Shown here in pieces: positions 10,086 through 21,179 of a stretch of 64,000 bases of DNA (positions are counted from its first letter, which is position 1; every line of letters begins with the position of its first letter). The stretch is from positions 6,218,254-6,282,253 of the forward strand of contig RPFO01000667.1 of the NCBI GenBank assembly GCA_009746045.1. The letters are read 5' to 3'. This DNA comes from Mesostigma viride. Lineage: Eukaryota; Streptophyta; Mesostigmatophyceae; Mesostigmatales; Mesostigmataceae. A program made the translations under genes and the position numbers. Under the pieces are notes generated by a model. The model worked only from the letters and a program-made list of their open reading frames with translations. It made no database searches and was not told the DNA's origin.

Positions 10086-11300
10086 TAGCTCTATGGGCGG
10101 TCCTTGCTCGCGCTCGCGTCCCCACTCACCTGATAATACCGTCATCCGCACGCTGTACTGTATGAGGGGTCGACCACTTCGGTGTGCACTCAACACCGCT
10201 TTACCCCGCCATGTCCACTGCAGACCGGCCGGCGTCTGGCAGGGTTGCGTCCTAGCTGTCGCCGTACCTGTTCATTATTGTAGTGGATTATGTTATGCGC
10301 CAGGCACGTGCCCGCTTTGCTAGCATTGCAGGCCGTGCCCCTGGAGTCACTAGTGATCACGAACGAGCTTGGGGTGAAGGGGGGGCGACCAACAAGCAGA
10401 ATTTACTACCTAGCTGACTTCATTTATGCCGACGACATGCATCACGCTCATCGAGAAGGGCTCCGGCTGAGTCTGCCCAACTTTGGCTGGACTGCCTGGC
10501 GCTCGGGGCTCGGGCGGTTGGTCTAGAAATCAGCCCCAAAACGGAGGCCCTGGCTCTCGGCATGGCCGCCGGGGCCCCCGCTCACACTCCGCCTCTTAGA
10601 TGACGTACACCGAGGTCACCTACCCTAGTACTTCAGGCCGCTTCAAGCTGCTTGGCAGTTGGCTTCCCGACTGCGAGGACGGCCTGATGACACGGATCGG
10701 CATAGCGTGGGCGCAAGTCCATGACCACCGCCGCTGGTGGAGCAACCCCGCCCTACCCGGATTGTCAAGCGTGACCTCAAGATTCGAGGTCGTCATTCTG
10801 ACGATCCTGACGGCCTACGGCGCCGAGACCTGGACACTTACGCAGGAGCTGGAGCACCGACTCGACGGCACCGTACGTCACCAAGATGCTGCGCAAGGCC
10901 CTTAACATCCCTAATTTGGTTTGCACATAATCGTAATGAGGATTTGTAAGCTGATTTGCCCTATGTTTCCCATATAATTTCTTAGGCACAGGCGCCTCAG
11001 TGGGCCTAGCCGGGCACCTGGCCCGCACAGATCAGTTAGACACATCGATCAGATAGTCTGACTAGCCGGCACCAAGACCGCCCCGCGCAGCCTGGGCATT
11101 ATGTCCTCATGCACCTGGCGTGCCCCAGGCCGCGCGTGGCAGGGCCGCCAAGCACCCGTGGACTTTCGTGATAGACTCGGCATGGACATGTGCTTCCCTA
11201 GACATGACAGGCTCACACCCGGGCAGCCTCCGGGTTCGTCTGTACATAATAATCATGGCAGATGGTATCATGGCATGGAGGCAGATGGTACGCAATGGTG
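10086..11300 (+). pseudogene. Decayed LINE ORF2 with YADD box
   Basis: The pieces occur in order but in changing frames with stops. They are YLADFIYADD (reverse transcriptase motif C) at about 10407-10437, LGRLV/EISPKTEALALGMA at about 10500-10570, GRFKLLGSWLPDCEDGLMTR at about 10630-10690, and TAYGAETWTLTQELEHRLDG at about 10810-10870. The same order occurs in the minus-strand copy at 38500-40255. It is clearly inactive. Confidence 0.85.
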
Positions 11301-11309
11301 ATTGGGGCC

Positions 11310-11480
11310 TCCAATCGCCCACCGCTGCCGCAACTGCTCGACGCCCAACGGAGGTCCCGTTCCGTGACCGCTTCAAACTACAGTTGGGGAGCATGCTCCC
11401 TGACACCGCCGACGATGTGGACATCCGCATCAGCCTGGCCTGGGCCAGGCTCCGTTCGCTCAACTGCCTACTGGCGCTGG
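11310..11480 (+). pseudogene. Second LINE ORF2 fragment
   Basis: The plus frame reads VPFRDRFKLQLGSMLPDTAD followed by DVDIRISLAWARLRSLN. This is homologous to the FKLLGSWLPDCEDD..TRIG.AWA segment of the neighbouring ORF2 remnants. It sits directly before ORF1 copy B, so element boundaries are close by. Confidence 0.6.
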
Positions 11481-11499
11481 AAGGGCCCGGGCGAGCACC

Positions 11500-12475
11500 G
11501 CACGCGCATGCCCTTCATTCTTCAAGGTCCTCGTCAAGAACTTCGACATGGAGGAAGGTGAGAATTCCGTGAAGCTTGCACGTGCGTTTGAGAGCAAAAT
11601 ATCCTTGATCGCATAGGCCTTCTTGGTGAGATCAAGCTGGTCGCCCACCGCCTTCCCCGCGCGCGGTGTAAGGCCAGGGCGCCCCCGCTTCTTCTCATCT
11701 TTAAGAGCTCGCCCATCGGACAAGATTTCGTTTCTCAGACGCCGCAAGCGCCTGGAGAAGACTCCCTTCACCTTGGACGACGACTTGACCCTGACGCAGC
11801 AACAACGGCGACGGGAGCCGCTAGTGGCCGACCTACCTCCAGCTCCGGCAGACCCGACGGCGGGGAAGCCGGTGTACTGGAATTAAGGGGGCGGCCATCT
11901 ACGTCGGCCAAAAGCCCTGGCACGCGACCCCCGCGACCACCGCGGCCCCAGTGACTGACTCCAGACGCCCCAGCTTAGTTAGGGGAATACTACTACAGCA
12001 TTAGTAGTGTAGAATAGTTAGACCGTGGCCTTGTACATGCACGCCTACTATGAGGCACTATACCAGCTGACTTATGAGCATTATTTAGCTTCATGTACAT
12101 GTCAATAAGACAACCAACGCCCCATGATATGCGCCACACACCAGATGATGCCTAGCTTTATTTATCTAGTTATGTTGTGCCCACGCAGAGAGCTACTCTC
12201 TGCTGAGACGCCATGCCCTAGCTTCTGTATCAAGGAGACAACCAGCGCAGGCCAGAAGTCGGGAGAATCTTCTGTATAGCCATGCTGATCTTCCACCCCA
12301 TGACGGGCCCCTTTGCGCTCTGAGAGATCATGGTGGTGCAGGTGCACTTGGTGCACCTAGAGCAGGTGTAGTTTACATGCTACCCTTGCAGGAAGTAGCT
12401 TAGAATGTATGATAGGCCATATGCCCCTTCTCAGGGCTATGTGCCACATGTACTCCCAACGGAGTCATTCATTAA
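11500..12475 (+). pseudogene. ORF1-like element, copy B (left arm of the palindrome)
   Basis: This contains the RRM-like VKNFDMEEGENS region (out of frame), then SFLRRRKRLEKT, PFTLDDDLTLTQQQ and KPVYWN followed by a stop at about 11884. About 550 bp of 3' untranslated sequence then end in CTCCCAACGGAG and ATTCATTAATTA. Sequence agreement with copy C on the other strand is high along the whole length. Several indels and the early stop make it a pseudogene. Confidence 0.8.
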
Positions 12476-13420
12476 TTAGGAACATAAGTCCGTTGGGAGT
12501 ATCCGTAGCTGACATAGCCCAGAGAAGGGGCATATGGCCTATAATACATTCTAAGCTACTTCCTGCAAGGGTGCATGGGAATGTAAACGACCCTTGCTCT
12601 AGGTGCACCAGGGCACCGCCTGCATCCCCATGATCTATCAAGCTATGCCCAGCTAAGGGGGAGCCTGTCATGGGGGGGAAGATCATCATATAGCTATACA
12701 AAAGCTACAGCGTGGCATCTCAGCAGAGAGCAGCTCTCTGCATGGGCACAGCTTAACTACATAAAGCTAGGCATCATCTGGAGTGTGGCACATCATAGGC
12801 ACGCATGTACATGGTTAAATAATGCGCGTGGCTTAGCTGGTATAGTGCCTGTAGGAGGCGTACATGTACATGGCCACGGTCTATCTATTCTACACTAAGT
12901 ACTGCTGTATTGCCCTAAGCTGGGGCGTCTGGAGTCGCTGGGGCCGCGGGGGTCGCCTGCCAGGGCTTGTGGCCGACGTAGATGGCCGCCCCCTTCCAGT
13001 ACACCGGCTGCCCCGCCGGCCTTGGTCTGCCGGAGCTGGAGGTAGGTCGGCCATAGCTCCCGTCGGGCCATTGCTGCTGCGCCAGGGTCAAGTCGTCGTC
13101 AAGGGTGAAGAGAGTCTTCTCGAGCCGCTTGCGGCGTCTGAGAAAAGAAATCATGTCCGCCGGGTTCTTAAAGGTGAGAAGGAGCGGAGGCGCCCCTGCC
13201 TTACACTGCGCGCGGGGAAGGCGGTGGGCGACCAGCTCGATCTCACCAGTAAGGCCCATGCGACCAAGGATTTCTCTCTCAAACACACGCGCAAGCTTCT
13301 CGGAATTCTCACCTTCCTCCATGTCGAAGTTCTTGACGATGACGTTAAGGCTGCGCTTGGCGAGCTCGGCCTCCTCGCGGAGGTCAAGCGTCTGCCGCTG
13401 GAGCTGTGCTGCGACGGCGG
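11520..13420. repeat. Large inverted repeat, arms about 0.95 kb
   Basis: The arms 11520-12470 and 12480-13420 are inverted copies of the same ORF1 3' half plus 3' UTR, with a short centre at about 12468-12484 (CATTCATTAATTAGGAAC). The words flanking the centre (CTCCCAACGGA / TCCGTTGGGAG, GCCATATGCCCCTTCTC / GAGAAGGGGCATATGGC) are near-perfect complements. Long palindromes of this kind are unstable in cloning, so this part of the assembly deserves a check. Confidence 0.9.
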
Positions 13421-14312
13421 GGTTGGTGGAGGTGGTGTGCTGCTTAAGCATGTCCGCCCAGGTCGTGATGGGAGGAGCATCGCCGGCCCGCAGGCCAGCA
13501 GGGGCTGGCTTGGCGGCAATGTCCTTCACCGCCTGGGCGGTGAGGCCTGCGGTGTTCTGCAGGACCTCGATAGCGATGGCATTGTCCTTAAGACGCTGGT
13601 CGATGTCACGGAGCTGGGCGGTGATGGCGTCGGAGGTGGGGGTGGTGGCGGTGGAGGAGGCGAGGAGGGTGGCCGGTGGCGCCGGTGGAGATGGTGGAGA
13701 GGAGGGGAAGCTCGGCAGCCAACGTGCTGCCCATGGCCGCCACATCTGCAGCGATGGGGGCCACGTGCTGCTCGAGGGCCTCCTTGAGGAGTGAGCGGAA
13801 GGAGGATTCGGTTAAGGTGGTGAGGGGCTTGGGGGGCCAAAGCTCCTCGATGGAGCGTCCAAGGAGGGAAAAGAGAGCGAATTGCTGGAGGTGGGGGCGG
13901 CGGAGGCTGGGAAAGCGGTCGAAAGTGGAGGCGCGCCTCTGGTATAAGGATCAAACAGGCGACCTCGGATGACGAGCTGATTGCACAGTTCAAGAAGCGA
14001 GGCGTGCGATCCAAAAAACACGCAGGCCAGGATGCGTTCCTCGGTAAACTTGTCAAAGAAGTCGGGCTGGCGGGCTTCGGCTACAAATTCGAGCTCGACC
14101 CAGCTCGGCTCGGCAGGGCGACTGCGCTTGGGTTCAGGCGACGCTGCTGGCGAGGCGGGCTCAGCAGGGGGCTGGACGACCACTAGAGCTTGGCTAGTGG
14201 CACCGCTGCCTTCTGGGCCGGTTGGCGAAGCTGCAGCCGGAGCTGCAGACGTATTTTCATTGCCGAGCGCAGCCGCCAGGCTGCGTTGCGTCGAAGAGCG
14301 TTTGCTCGTCAT
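12912..14312 (-). pseudogene. LINE ORF1-like protein, nearly complete (copy C)
   Basis: The start at 14312 (MTSKRSSTQRSLAAALG) is shared with copy D. The first 166 residues are Ala/Pro/Ser-rich with the segment FFGSHASLLELCNQL. A frameshift at about 13750-13810 leads into the second frame, which ends at 12915. That part has a coiled-coil-like stretch (ITAQLRDIDQRLKDNAIAIE), LNVIVKNFDMEEGENSEKLA (RRM-like), LVAHRLPRAQ, SFLRRRKRLEKTLFTLDDDL and PVYWKGAAIYVGHKPW. The last motifs correspond to the C-terminal domain of L1-type ORF1 proteins. The 3' UTR runs to the palindrome centre at about 12480. No ORF2 follows. Confidence 0.8.
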
Positions 14313-14399
14313 ATATTGCGTAATAGCTTCAGAAAATTATATCAGCATGTGCGTCGTAGAAAGACGCGTCGATTGTGATATTCACAGCTAAATTCGGTG

Positions 14400-15964
14400 C
14401 TCAAGCGTGAAAGTTATTAGCGCCGCCGTCAGCCATGGCTATCGGAGGCTAACGGAGTCATGTTCCTAATTAATTAATTAACCCCCAGCGGAGTCATGTT
14501 ACATAATTTAAAAATATATATATATATATTAGGCAACCCAGTCACCAGTGGTTTGATTCAATCACCTTTCTCTCTCCCTTCATGCAGGTCTTCCTACAGC
14601 CGACAGCCATGGCGGCCTCCGCGATCTAATTCGCGCCTTCCCTCTCAGACCACTGCTCTAGTCCTCACACGACGTTGGACCCGGCGCTGTGGAGAGAGCG
14701 CTCTAGCTGTGGCCTGCCCACTTGTGGCAGAGAGAGAAGCTAGGGCACCCTCCCTCCTTCTCGTTGTGTTTAAGGGTTGAAGGTTCCTTTACTCTGTACT
14801 GGCACCCACGTGACGCAGTTACGCGCTAATTAATTCATTGATGTACGTGACAAAATGCAACATGAAAAAATGTACATATTTTATGGAAATCTTAGGCGGC
14901 AAATGCGCACATGACCGCACCATGGGGCTTTTCCGAACCACCATTCTACGTGTGTGGGTTTATTACTCACTTCCACCAAACTTCGCGGATGCTGGATACC
15001 CAGTGGGAAGAGATGATGTACAGGGATCCATTGTCCCCAAGCCAGCCTCCATCATCCCTGCACCCAGCCTCTGCCACTACCATTGTTTCAGTTTCCTACA
15101 TAGGGACAAGCCCAGTTTGTTTCTTTGGTAAAGGGCCATGCCCACAACCCCATGACTGCGAACAAGTTGCCTCAACAATTGCGCACTGCTCTCCGGGGAG
15201 AATTTTCCGCACCCACTGGCTGCTCTTGGGAGGCACGATCCACCGACCCGGACAACCAGGAACATATATACAAAAATTGAGGGAGGGGTACAGCATCCAT
15301 TCAGATGCCCCTTCCTCAGGCTTGGCTAACTAACATTCTAACTATACAAAACACCCTCCAGCTCCAAGCATGATATCCGCTGCACGCCCATGTCTGGCAT
15401 TCAGAGTGCCTACAAGGAAGTCAAGTCCATGCTACTACTGACAAAGGAATCCAATCCGCGGGATCACCCGAAATGAAGCAGGTGCCACCTGGCAGCAGGG
15501 TGGCATCTCAGACACCATGCCCGCCTGCTTGACCCCGAATGGCCCCCGTTCGCTCCCACTCGCTTCCTTCCGTTTGATGCATGCTCCTTCCATCCGTCGC
15601 GAGCATCAGGTATCCGCGGATCAACACCAGCAGCACACCCTGCACTTGGCCGGAGGGCGGGGCACGAGCCATTGACTTCCGCTGGCTGCAGCGAAACGTC
15701 CTTCTGATGGGCACGCCCCGTCCAACATCCATCGAACAGCATGCCCCCTCTAACACAAGTTTGCTTCACAGTTCTCCGTGCGTAAAACAGCGACAGCCAA
15801 TGCCGGCCTGGCAGCAGCACCGCCCCTTCTCGACGAGTTACACATGACGTGACCGCTTCCCACCTTTATTTTCCTCAGGGGGCCTGCCCGCCCGCCCTTA
15901 CCCCACCCCCCTTTTCCCCCATATTAAGGGGGGCCTTTTATTCCCCTTTTTTCCCCGGATTGGG

Positions 15965-15999
<35 letters not shown>

Positions 16000-16453
16000 G
16001 GGGTTACGTGCCCCCTTTCCCACGTTCGGGCCCACCTTACATTCCCCCACACATCAGGGGGCGCACCTTCCATCCCCCCATTTCCCTCAACCCCAGCATG
16101 TCAAAGCATGCCTGGCGGCTCTCCCTGATGTCCACCGAGCCTTCATCACTCCTTTACAAAACCTACGCAACGCACGCACCCCAACTGGATCGACTCGGCA
16201 CTCGGCAGCGCACCCGGCAGGTAGGGGCAGTATTCGCTGCTCCCTGAAACACTCCGCAGTGGACTTGGCACTTCAGAACCCAGTCAGCACTCCGCGGCAG
16301 ACCTTGCGGAACAAACTAAATTTGCACTTGCATTCAGCAGTCTGGCGGGTGGGACCAGCACTTGTTGCCCCTTGACAAGCTCAGCAGCAGACCTTGCACT
16401 TGAGCCTCAAACCACAGCACTACTCAGCAGCAGACTTGGCACTTAGAACCAAT
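14400..16453. other. Intergenic region, no gene recognised
   Basis: At 14452-14500 a (TTAA)n tract is bracketed by two copies of CGGAGTCATGTT, perhaps the ends of the neighbouring element. A (TA)n run is at 14515-14529. An open frame at 14911-15333 has no recognisable feature. At 16230-16480 the phrase CAGCAGACTTGGCACT recurs five or six times in degenerate form. This lies just downstream of, and partly overlaps, the 3' end of the LRR gene. Confidence 0.5.
15965..15998. repeat. Poly-G tract
   Basis: A run of about 33 G on the plus strand, interrupted once near its start by the C at 15964, is preceded by C-rich sequence. Length may be unreliable in the assembly. Confidence 0.9.
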
Positions 16454-19400
16454 TCAGCAGCAGACCTGGCAGTCAGCCGGCAAGCACGTCTTGAGCAGAT
16501 GCTGCGTGACGCCGTCGCACTCACACACGCACAGGTAGCGCAGCTGCGGGCACTGCTTGGCCACGAACCGGATGCTGGCATCAGTCACGCCACGGCAGGA
16601 GCGCACCTTGAGGTGCTCCAGCGAACGACAGCACCGGCCCAGCTCGCGCACCGTCGCATTGGTCACTTTGCCACAGCCGGACACCTCCTGCGAGCAAAAG
16701 AAGAAAGGGGCGCGAAAAGGAAAGGGAAGCCAGGGATGGACGCAGGGAGGCGACGGGGGTCAGAAACGAAGCACGGGCGGTGATGAAAATGAGTACGAGG
16801 ATGAGAATGTAGATGAGGACGGATTTGAGGTTTAGGTTTAGGCTTAGGTTTTGGGATGAGCTTAGCTTTAGGTCGAGGTTGAGGATGACGTTGAGGTTGA
16901 GGTACATGACACGGGAAAGCACACGATAGCACACCAGTGTGAAGCCTCGAGCTCTGCAGCAACGGATCGTGTTCGCACCACGATACGTGAGCTTCATGAA
17001 ATTATGACGCTCCGCTCCAAAGGCCTTCCGAAACGAATCCGAAACGAAAAGGATGGCGTCTTCCCGAGGGACATGCTTGATGGTGTCTTGTTTGACCAGT
17101 CCCTGATTCCAGGCGCGTGAACCAACTGGAGAAGCTTACTCCACGTGAACATCCTAACAGAAAGAAGAGCCTTGTTAGGGGACGCATGGGCCAAACTTTT
17201 GTGGGACATGCTGGTGTCTTGGTAATTACAAAACTACAAAGACGATACAAACCCGGGGAAGCAACCCACCACAAACCATCCACCGACCCAACCAGGCAAG
17301 CAGCCCCTCACCAGGTGGCGCAGCTGGCGGCATCTCTCGGCCAGGGGCACCATGCTCTCGTCCGTCACTTTGCGGCACTGCGTGATCTGCCGCATGGCAG
17401 CAACCCACGGACGCATCCACCAACAAACGGAGCTCAACAAACTGGTTATTTATCGAAAAGGAATCAATCGCCGCATCGCGACGGCCGCATTGGTCGCAAT
17501 GCATGCGAGATCATTCACCGTCGCATGACAACAGATAAAGGACTTGGGCCCTGCGAGAAACGAAACATATCTAATATTCAATAAGTTTTCCATGCCGAAA
17601 GAGTACTTTATTGATCATCCTTCCCACTAGGTCATCAGGGTTGGAAAGGCAGGGGGCGTGCCACGCCTCACGGGTGCGAACACATGCAAGGGGAAGTGAA
17701 CTACTATCAACTAATTGATCCACACATACAGCCTATCCCAAGCGAGCCGCAGCTTGAGCATCTCCCGCATGCCTGCACACTCTCAGGCCAAACTACCCAA
17801 GTAAATATGCATTCACGAACTACCTACGGAGGTAGGAGGTAGCATGTATTGATATGAACATTCATCAAAGATGCCTTCGGATCAGGAGACCTACACAGTC
17901 GCGAAAGGTACCAAAGGTCCCGAGTTCGATTCCCGCCACGTATATGAACATTCACTGATCAAGGCACCTCGAGCCCCTCTCGCACCAGACACCCTCATCA
18001 CGCCGCACGTCTACAAAGAACTACTGTCAACTCGACCGTTTCACTCATCCACCAAACGGAGGCCGCACCTCCAGCGTCTCCAGGAGCGGGCACCCTGCGG
18101 CCAGCGCCATAACGCTGGCGTCCGTGACGCCGCCGCGCGTGCCGCCCAGCGCCAGGTGGCGCAGCTGCGGGCACCGCTGCGCCAACGGCGTGATGCTGAA
18201 GTCGGTTACCGTGCCGCAACCCGTCACGTCAAGGTGGACCAGCTTGGGGCAGCGGGCAGCAACCACCTGTGGTAGCAGGGTAGACGGAGAAATAAGAGAG
18301 GGGGGGGGGAGGGGGATCCTTTCTCTAGCTCAGCGCACAACAATAACATGTGATGAACGAGGCGGGAGACAAAGTGGGACGCCATGCACCGTCTTGCAGC
18401 CAGCGCAACCCTACACAACCCCACACAAACACCAATCGTTGGAGCTAAACACTAGCGCTGACAGTAAAAAATGCCCACAGCAGCTGCAGCACAAGGAAAT
18501 GTAAATATTATTATGAATTATTCATTAATAATGATATTAGTGATAATAATATTTAAAAGAGAATGGAATAGCAAACAATACTAGCCAAACAATCAGCGTA
18601 GGCATGTGCATGACTGCAAGCTGGCAACCGTACGCAAATGCCCATTAAGACAAAAACCCCGATCCAGAACAAAATGGGTGGCTATTGTTCTACTGCCCTC
18701 GCAACCGCACCTCCTAAACTGATGATAGCAATATTAACAACAACAGTAGTAGAAAAAACTGTTATAATTATAGTATAACTAAATCCCAAACCCCCTCACC
18801 TGCAGGCTGGCGTCCGTCACCCCTGGCAGCCCACTGGCATTCAGATGCTCCAGCTCGGGGCAGTGCGTGCCGACTGCCAACAAACCCTCATCGGTGACGC
18901 GAAAGCAGCGCGCCAGCGTGAAGTGTGCCAGCTTGGGGCAGAACTTGCCCACCGCGACGACCCCATGGTCACTCAGGGTGCAACCGGTCACATCCAGGGT
19001 GGTCAGGAGGGGGCAGCCAGCCGCCAGGGTGCTGATGCCATCATCTGTCACCGATTGGAAAGTTGGTTTTGATGGTTTTGGTGGTGGTGGTGGTGGTGGT
19101 GGTGGTGGTGGTGGTGGTGGTGGTGGTGGTGGTGGTGGTGGTGGTGTTGGTGGTGTTGGTGGTGTTGGTGGTGGTGGTGGTGGTGGTGGTGGTGGTGGTG
19201 GTGGTGGTGGTGGTGGTGGTCGTGAGGTGGTGGTGGTGGTGGTGGTGGTGGTGGTGGTGGGGTGAGGTGGAGGGGTGGGGTGGGGTCGTCATTGTCGTCG
19301 TTGTTGTTGGCACCGTTTGTTTGTCCATTGGGGTGCACAAGGGCATGACCAGGGACATCAGGACGCCGCGCGATGGGGTGGGGATGGGGCAGAGAGCGGG

Positions 19401-21179
19401 CAAGCGAGGGGGGAGGCAAGTTAATCAAACACGAACACGGTGCATTCATGGATGGATGGATGTGCATCCATGCGGCCTGCTGCTGCCATTGTCTGTCACC
19501 ATTAGTCCATTCACACAAGAGAGAACAACGAGCACCGACAAGCACCACAATGCTGACTCACCGGTCACCCCCTCGCATCCAACCGAGAGGAACGTGTGCA
19601 GCTGCGCGCAGGCCAGAGCGACGGCCTTCACCGCGGCGTCGGCGACAAAGGGGCACGCGCTCACATCCACGTGCCCCAGGGAGCGGCAGCGCAGCGCCAG
19701 GGTGGTCACGCCCTCGCTGGTCAGCTTGCGGCACCCGCGCAGGCACACGCGGGTGAGGGAGTGGCAGCCGCCAGAGATAGCGCGCAGACCCAGGTCTGTG
19801 GACAGGGGGGACGTGTCATCAGTAAACCGTTTGAGCAACAGGAAGCAAAATAGTGGGTTAGCCAGAGACGGGGCGCACGCCCAAATCTGCGAAAGGCGGG
19901 TACGACACGTTGCAAGACAGGTCGGTTGAAAAGGGGGTTGAGAGGGGATGGTGGGCAGGAGCAAGCTGAGGACGAAAGCATAATAATAACCAATAAGAGC
20001 ATGAGCAAGCCGATAACGAGCGAAGAGGGCGCTCAGGCCCAGGTCTTTCAAAGGGGGGGAAGCTGATAAGCGGAGGGCGTGGGCAACCAACCGCAACAAG
20101 GATAGTAAGCGAGAGAAAGGACATTGACAGCCAACAACTTGTAGGGGCAGCTGCTCAATGCAGTAACAGTGGCGCGCCAAATGGCGCCGCAAACGGGGGC
20201 GCAAGCATAGTGGCTGGGGGCAAAAATATGGCGGCCAGCCTGATCACAGGACGATCCGAAGGAACATTTATCTTTGGAATGCAAATGAGCAAGCAATGCG
20301 CCTTTGAACCGAGGAGATGTGCCCTTTACACAGCTGGATTGCATTGTCAGGCACACAAAGCTCTGCCACACAAAATGGCATAGAAAAAGTGCCCTAACAA
20401 TCGGGGAAGGTGCGTTCGGTCGGCATTGCATGGCTCACCCGTGATCCGCTCGGAAGCGCAAATGTCGAGCTCCTGAAGAGACTTGCAGTTCTCCGCGACG
20501 GACTTGAGCCCGCAGTCGCTGAGCCCGACGCACTCGGCCAGTTCCAGGACCCGGAGTCGCGGGCAGCTCCGTGCAATTGTACAAACACCGGCGTCGGTCA
20601 CGCCGGGACAGGCCGAGATGGACAATTGCTCCAATTTGGGGCAATGCATTGCCACGGACTTCAACCCTGCAAGAGACAAAGGCAACCAAGGGCAAGCGAC
20701 ATTGCGACGTTGGAAATAAGACGATGCGAGGATCCGAGGTCCGAGATCACGGGAAACATGACTTCTGAAACAAAAGTGCTTGAAAGTGACGCGCAGCATA
20801 GCCTACCTGTATCGGTAAGGATAGAACGCAAATGCGCGGCATTGGAGGTCCCCCGGAAAGAGTTAACTCCCCGGGGGGCGTACCCTAACACCAGTAAATT
20901 GCGACATTTTTCTGACAGCCAATTGATTGCTCCATCGTGATCGGTGCATCCAAGGTCTTCCGCGGTAAGTTTCTGGACGTCTAGCAGGGATTCGTCCACG
21001 GCGAGCTTAATGCTCGAAGAGAGGGAACGAAGACGCACGCGATCCAGGACAGGCACATCGCCGATGGTCGCTGACCCAAGTCCCGACACAGACGTCAAGA
21101 CGTCGAATGTGACGCGCTCAGGCACCGCGAACATGGCGGAGCACGCCATCGCGGGCGAAAATTCTGCCGAGGAGTGCAT
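16454..21179 (-). CDS. Cysteine-type leucine-rich repeat protein (AMN1/FBXL-like), 7 exons
   Basis: Exons on the minus strand are 21179-20807, 20666-20439, 19795-19562, 19044-18800, 18266-18069, 17386-17312 and 16687-16454, with intron phases 1,1,1,0,0,0. The joined frame gives 528 residues and ends on a stop. The first 125 residues may contain a degenerate F-box (VPVLDRVRLRSLSSSIKLAV). About 13 repeats of 25-26 residues follow, of the type CPxLxxLxVxxCxxVTDxGLxxVA (for example CPKLEQLSISACPGVTDAGV and CPLLTTLDVTGC). In yeast AMN1 and the FBXL2/FBXL20 proteins such repeats form a horseshoe that binds partners, often as SCF ubiquitin-ligase substrate receptors. That role is inferred here, since the F-box is weak. 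Introns 2 and 3 interrupt the repeat at the same residue (VT^D), and introns 5 and 6 at nearly the same point. The intron 5 donor is GTGCGG, an unusual but legal GT site. The gene is divergent from the one at 22645. Confidence 0.9.
16790..16920. repeat. Degenerate GAGGTTTAGG-type repeat in LRR intron 6
   Basis: Short degenerate units such as GAGGTTTAGG, TTTAGGCTTAGG and GAGGTTGAGG recur. They resemble a plant-type telomere repeat (TTTAGGG) but never form a clean array. The tract is intronic and not a telomere. Confidence 0.6.
17880..17937 (+). other. tRNA-like fragment with B-box
   Basis: GGTCCCGAGTTCGATTCCCG at 17914-17933 matches a T-arm and B-box. The upstream half does not fold as a D-arm. 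It lies in intron 5 of the LRR gene and is probably a tRNA-derived remnant. Confidence 0.3.
19077..19262. repeat. (GGT)n microsatellite in LRR intron 3
   Basis: Nearly pure GGT repeats of about 185 bp are interrupted by a few GTT and CGT units. Long poly-Val, poly-Gly or poly-His/Thr frames over this tract are artefacts. Confidence 0.95.

Noticed and set aside
12864-13794. Plus-strand frames of 229-307 codons opposite ORF1 copy C
   Set aside because: The minus frame carries the conserved ORF1 motifs shared with copies A, B and D; the plus frames are shadows.
14911-15333. 140-codon plus frame
   Set aside because: No domain, no splice partner, ordinary chance length for this composition.
16790-16920. 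Interstitial telomere array
   Set aside because: Units are degenerate and mixed (TTTAGG, TTGAGG, TTTAGGC) and do not form a clean TTTAGGG run.
19041-19929. Frames with poly-Val, poly-Gly or poly-His over (GGT)n
   Set aside because: Microsatellite inside LRR intron 3; flanking exon frames are on the minus strand with good splice sites.
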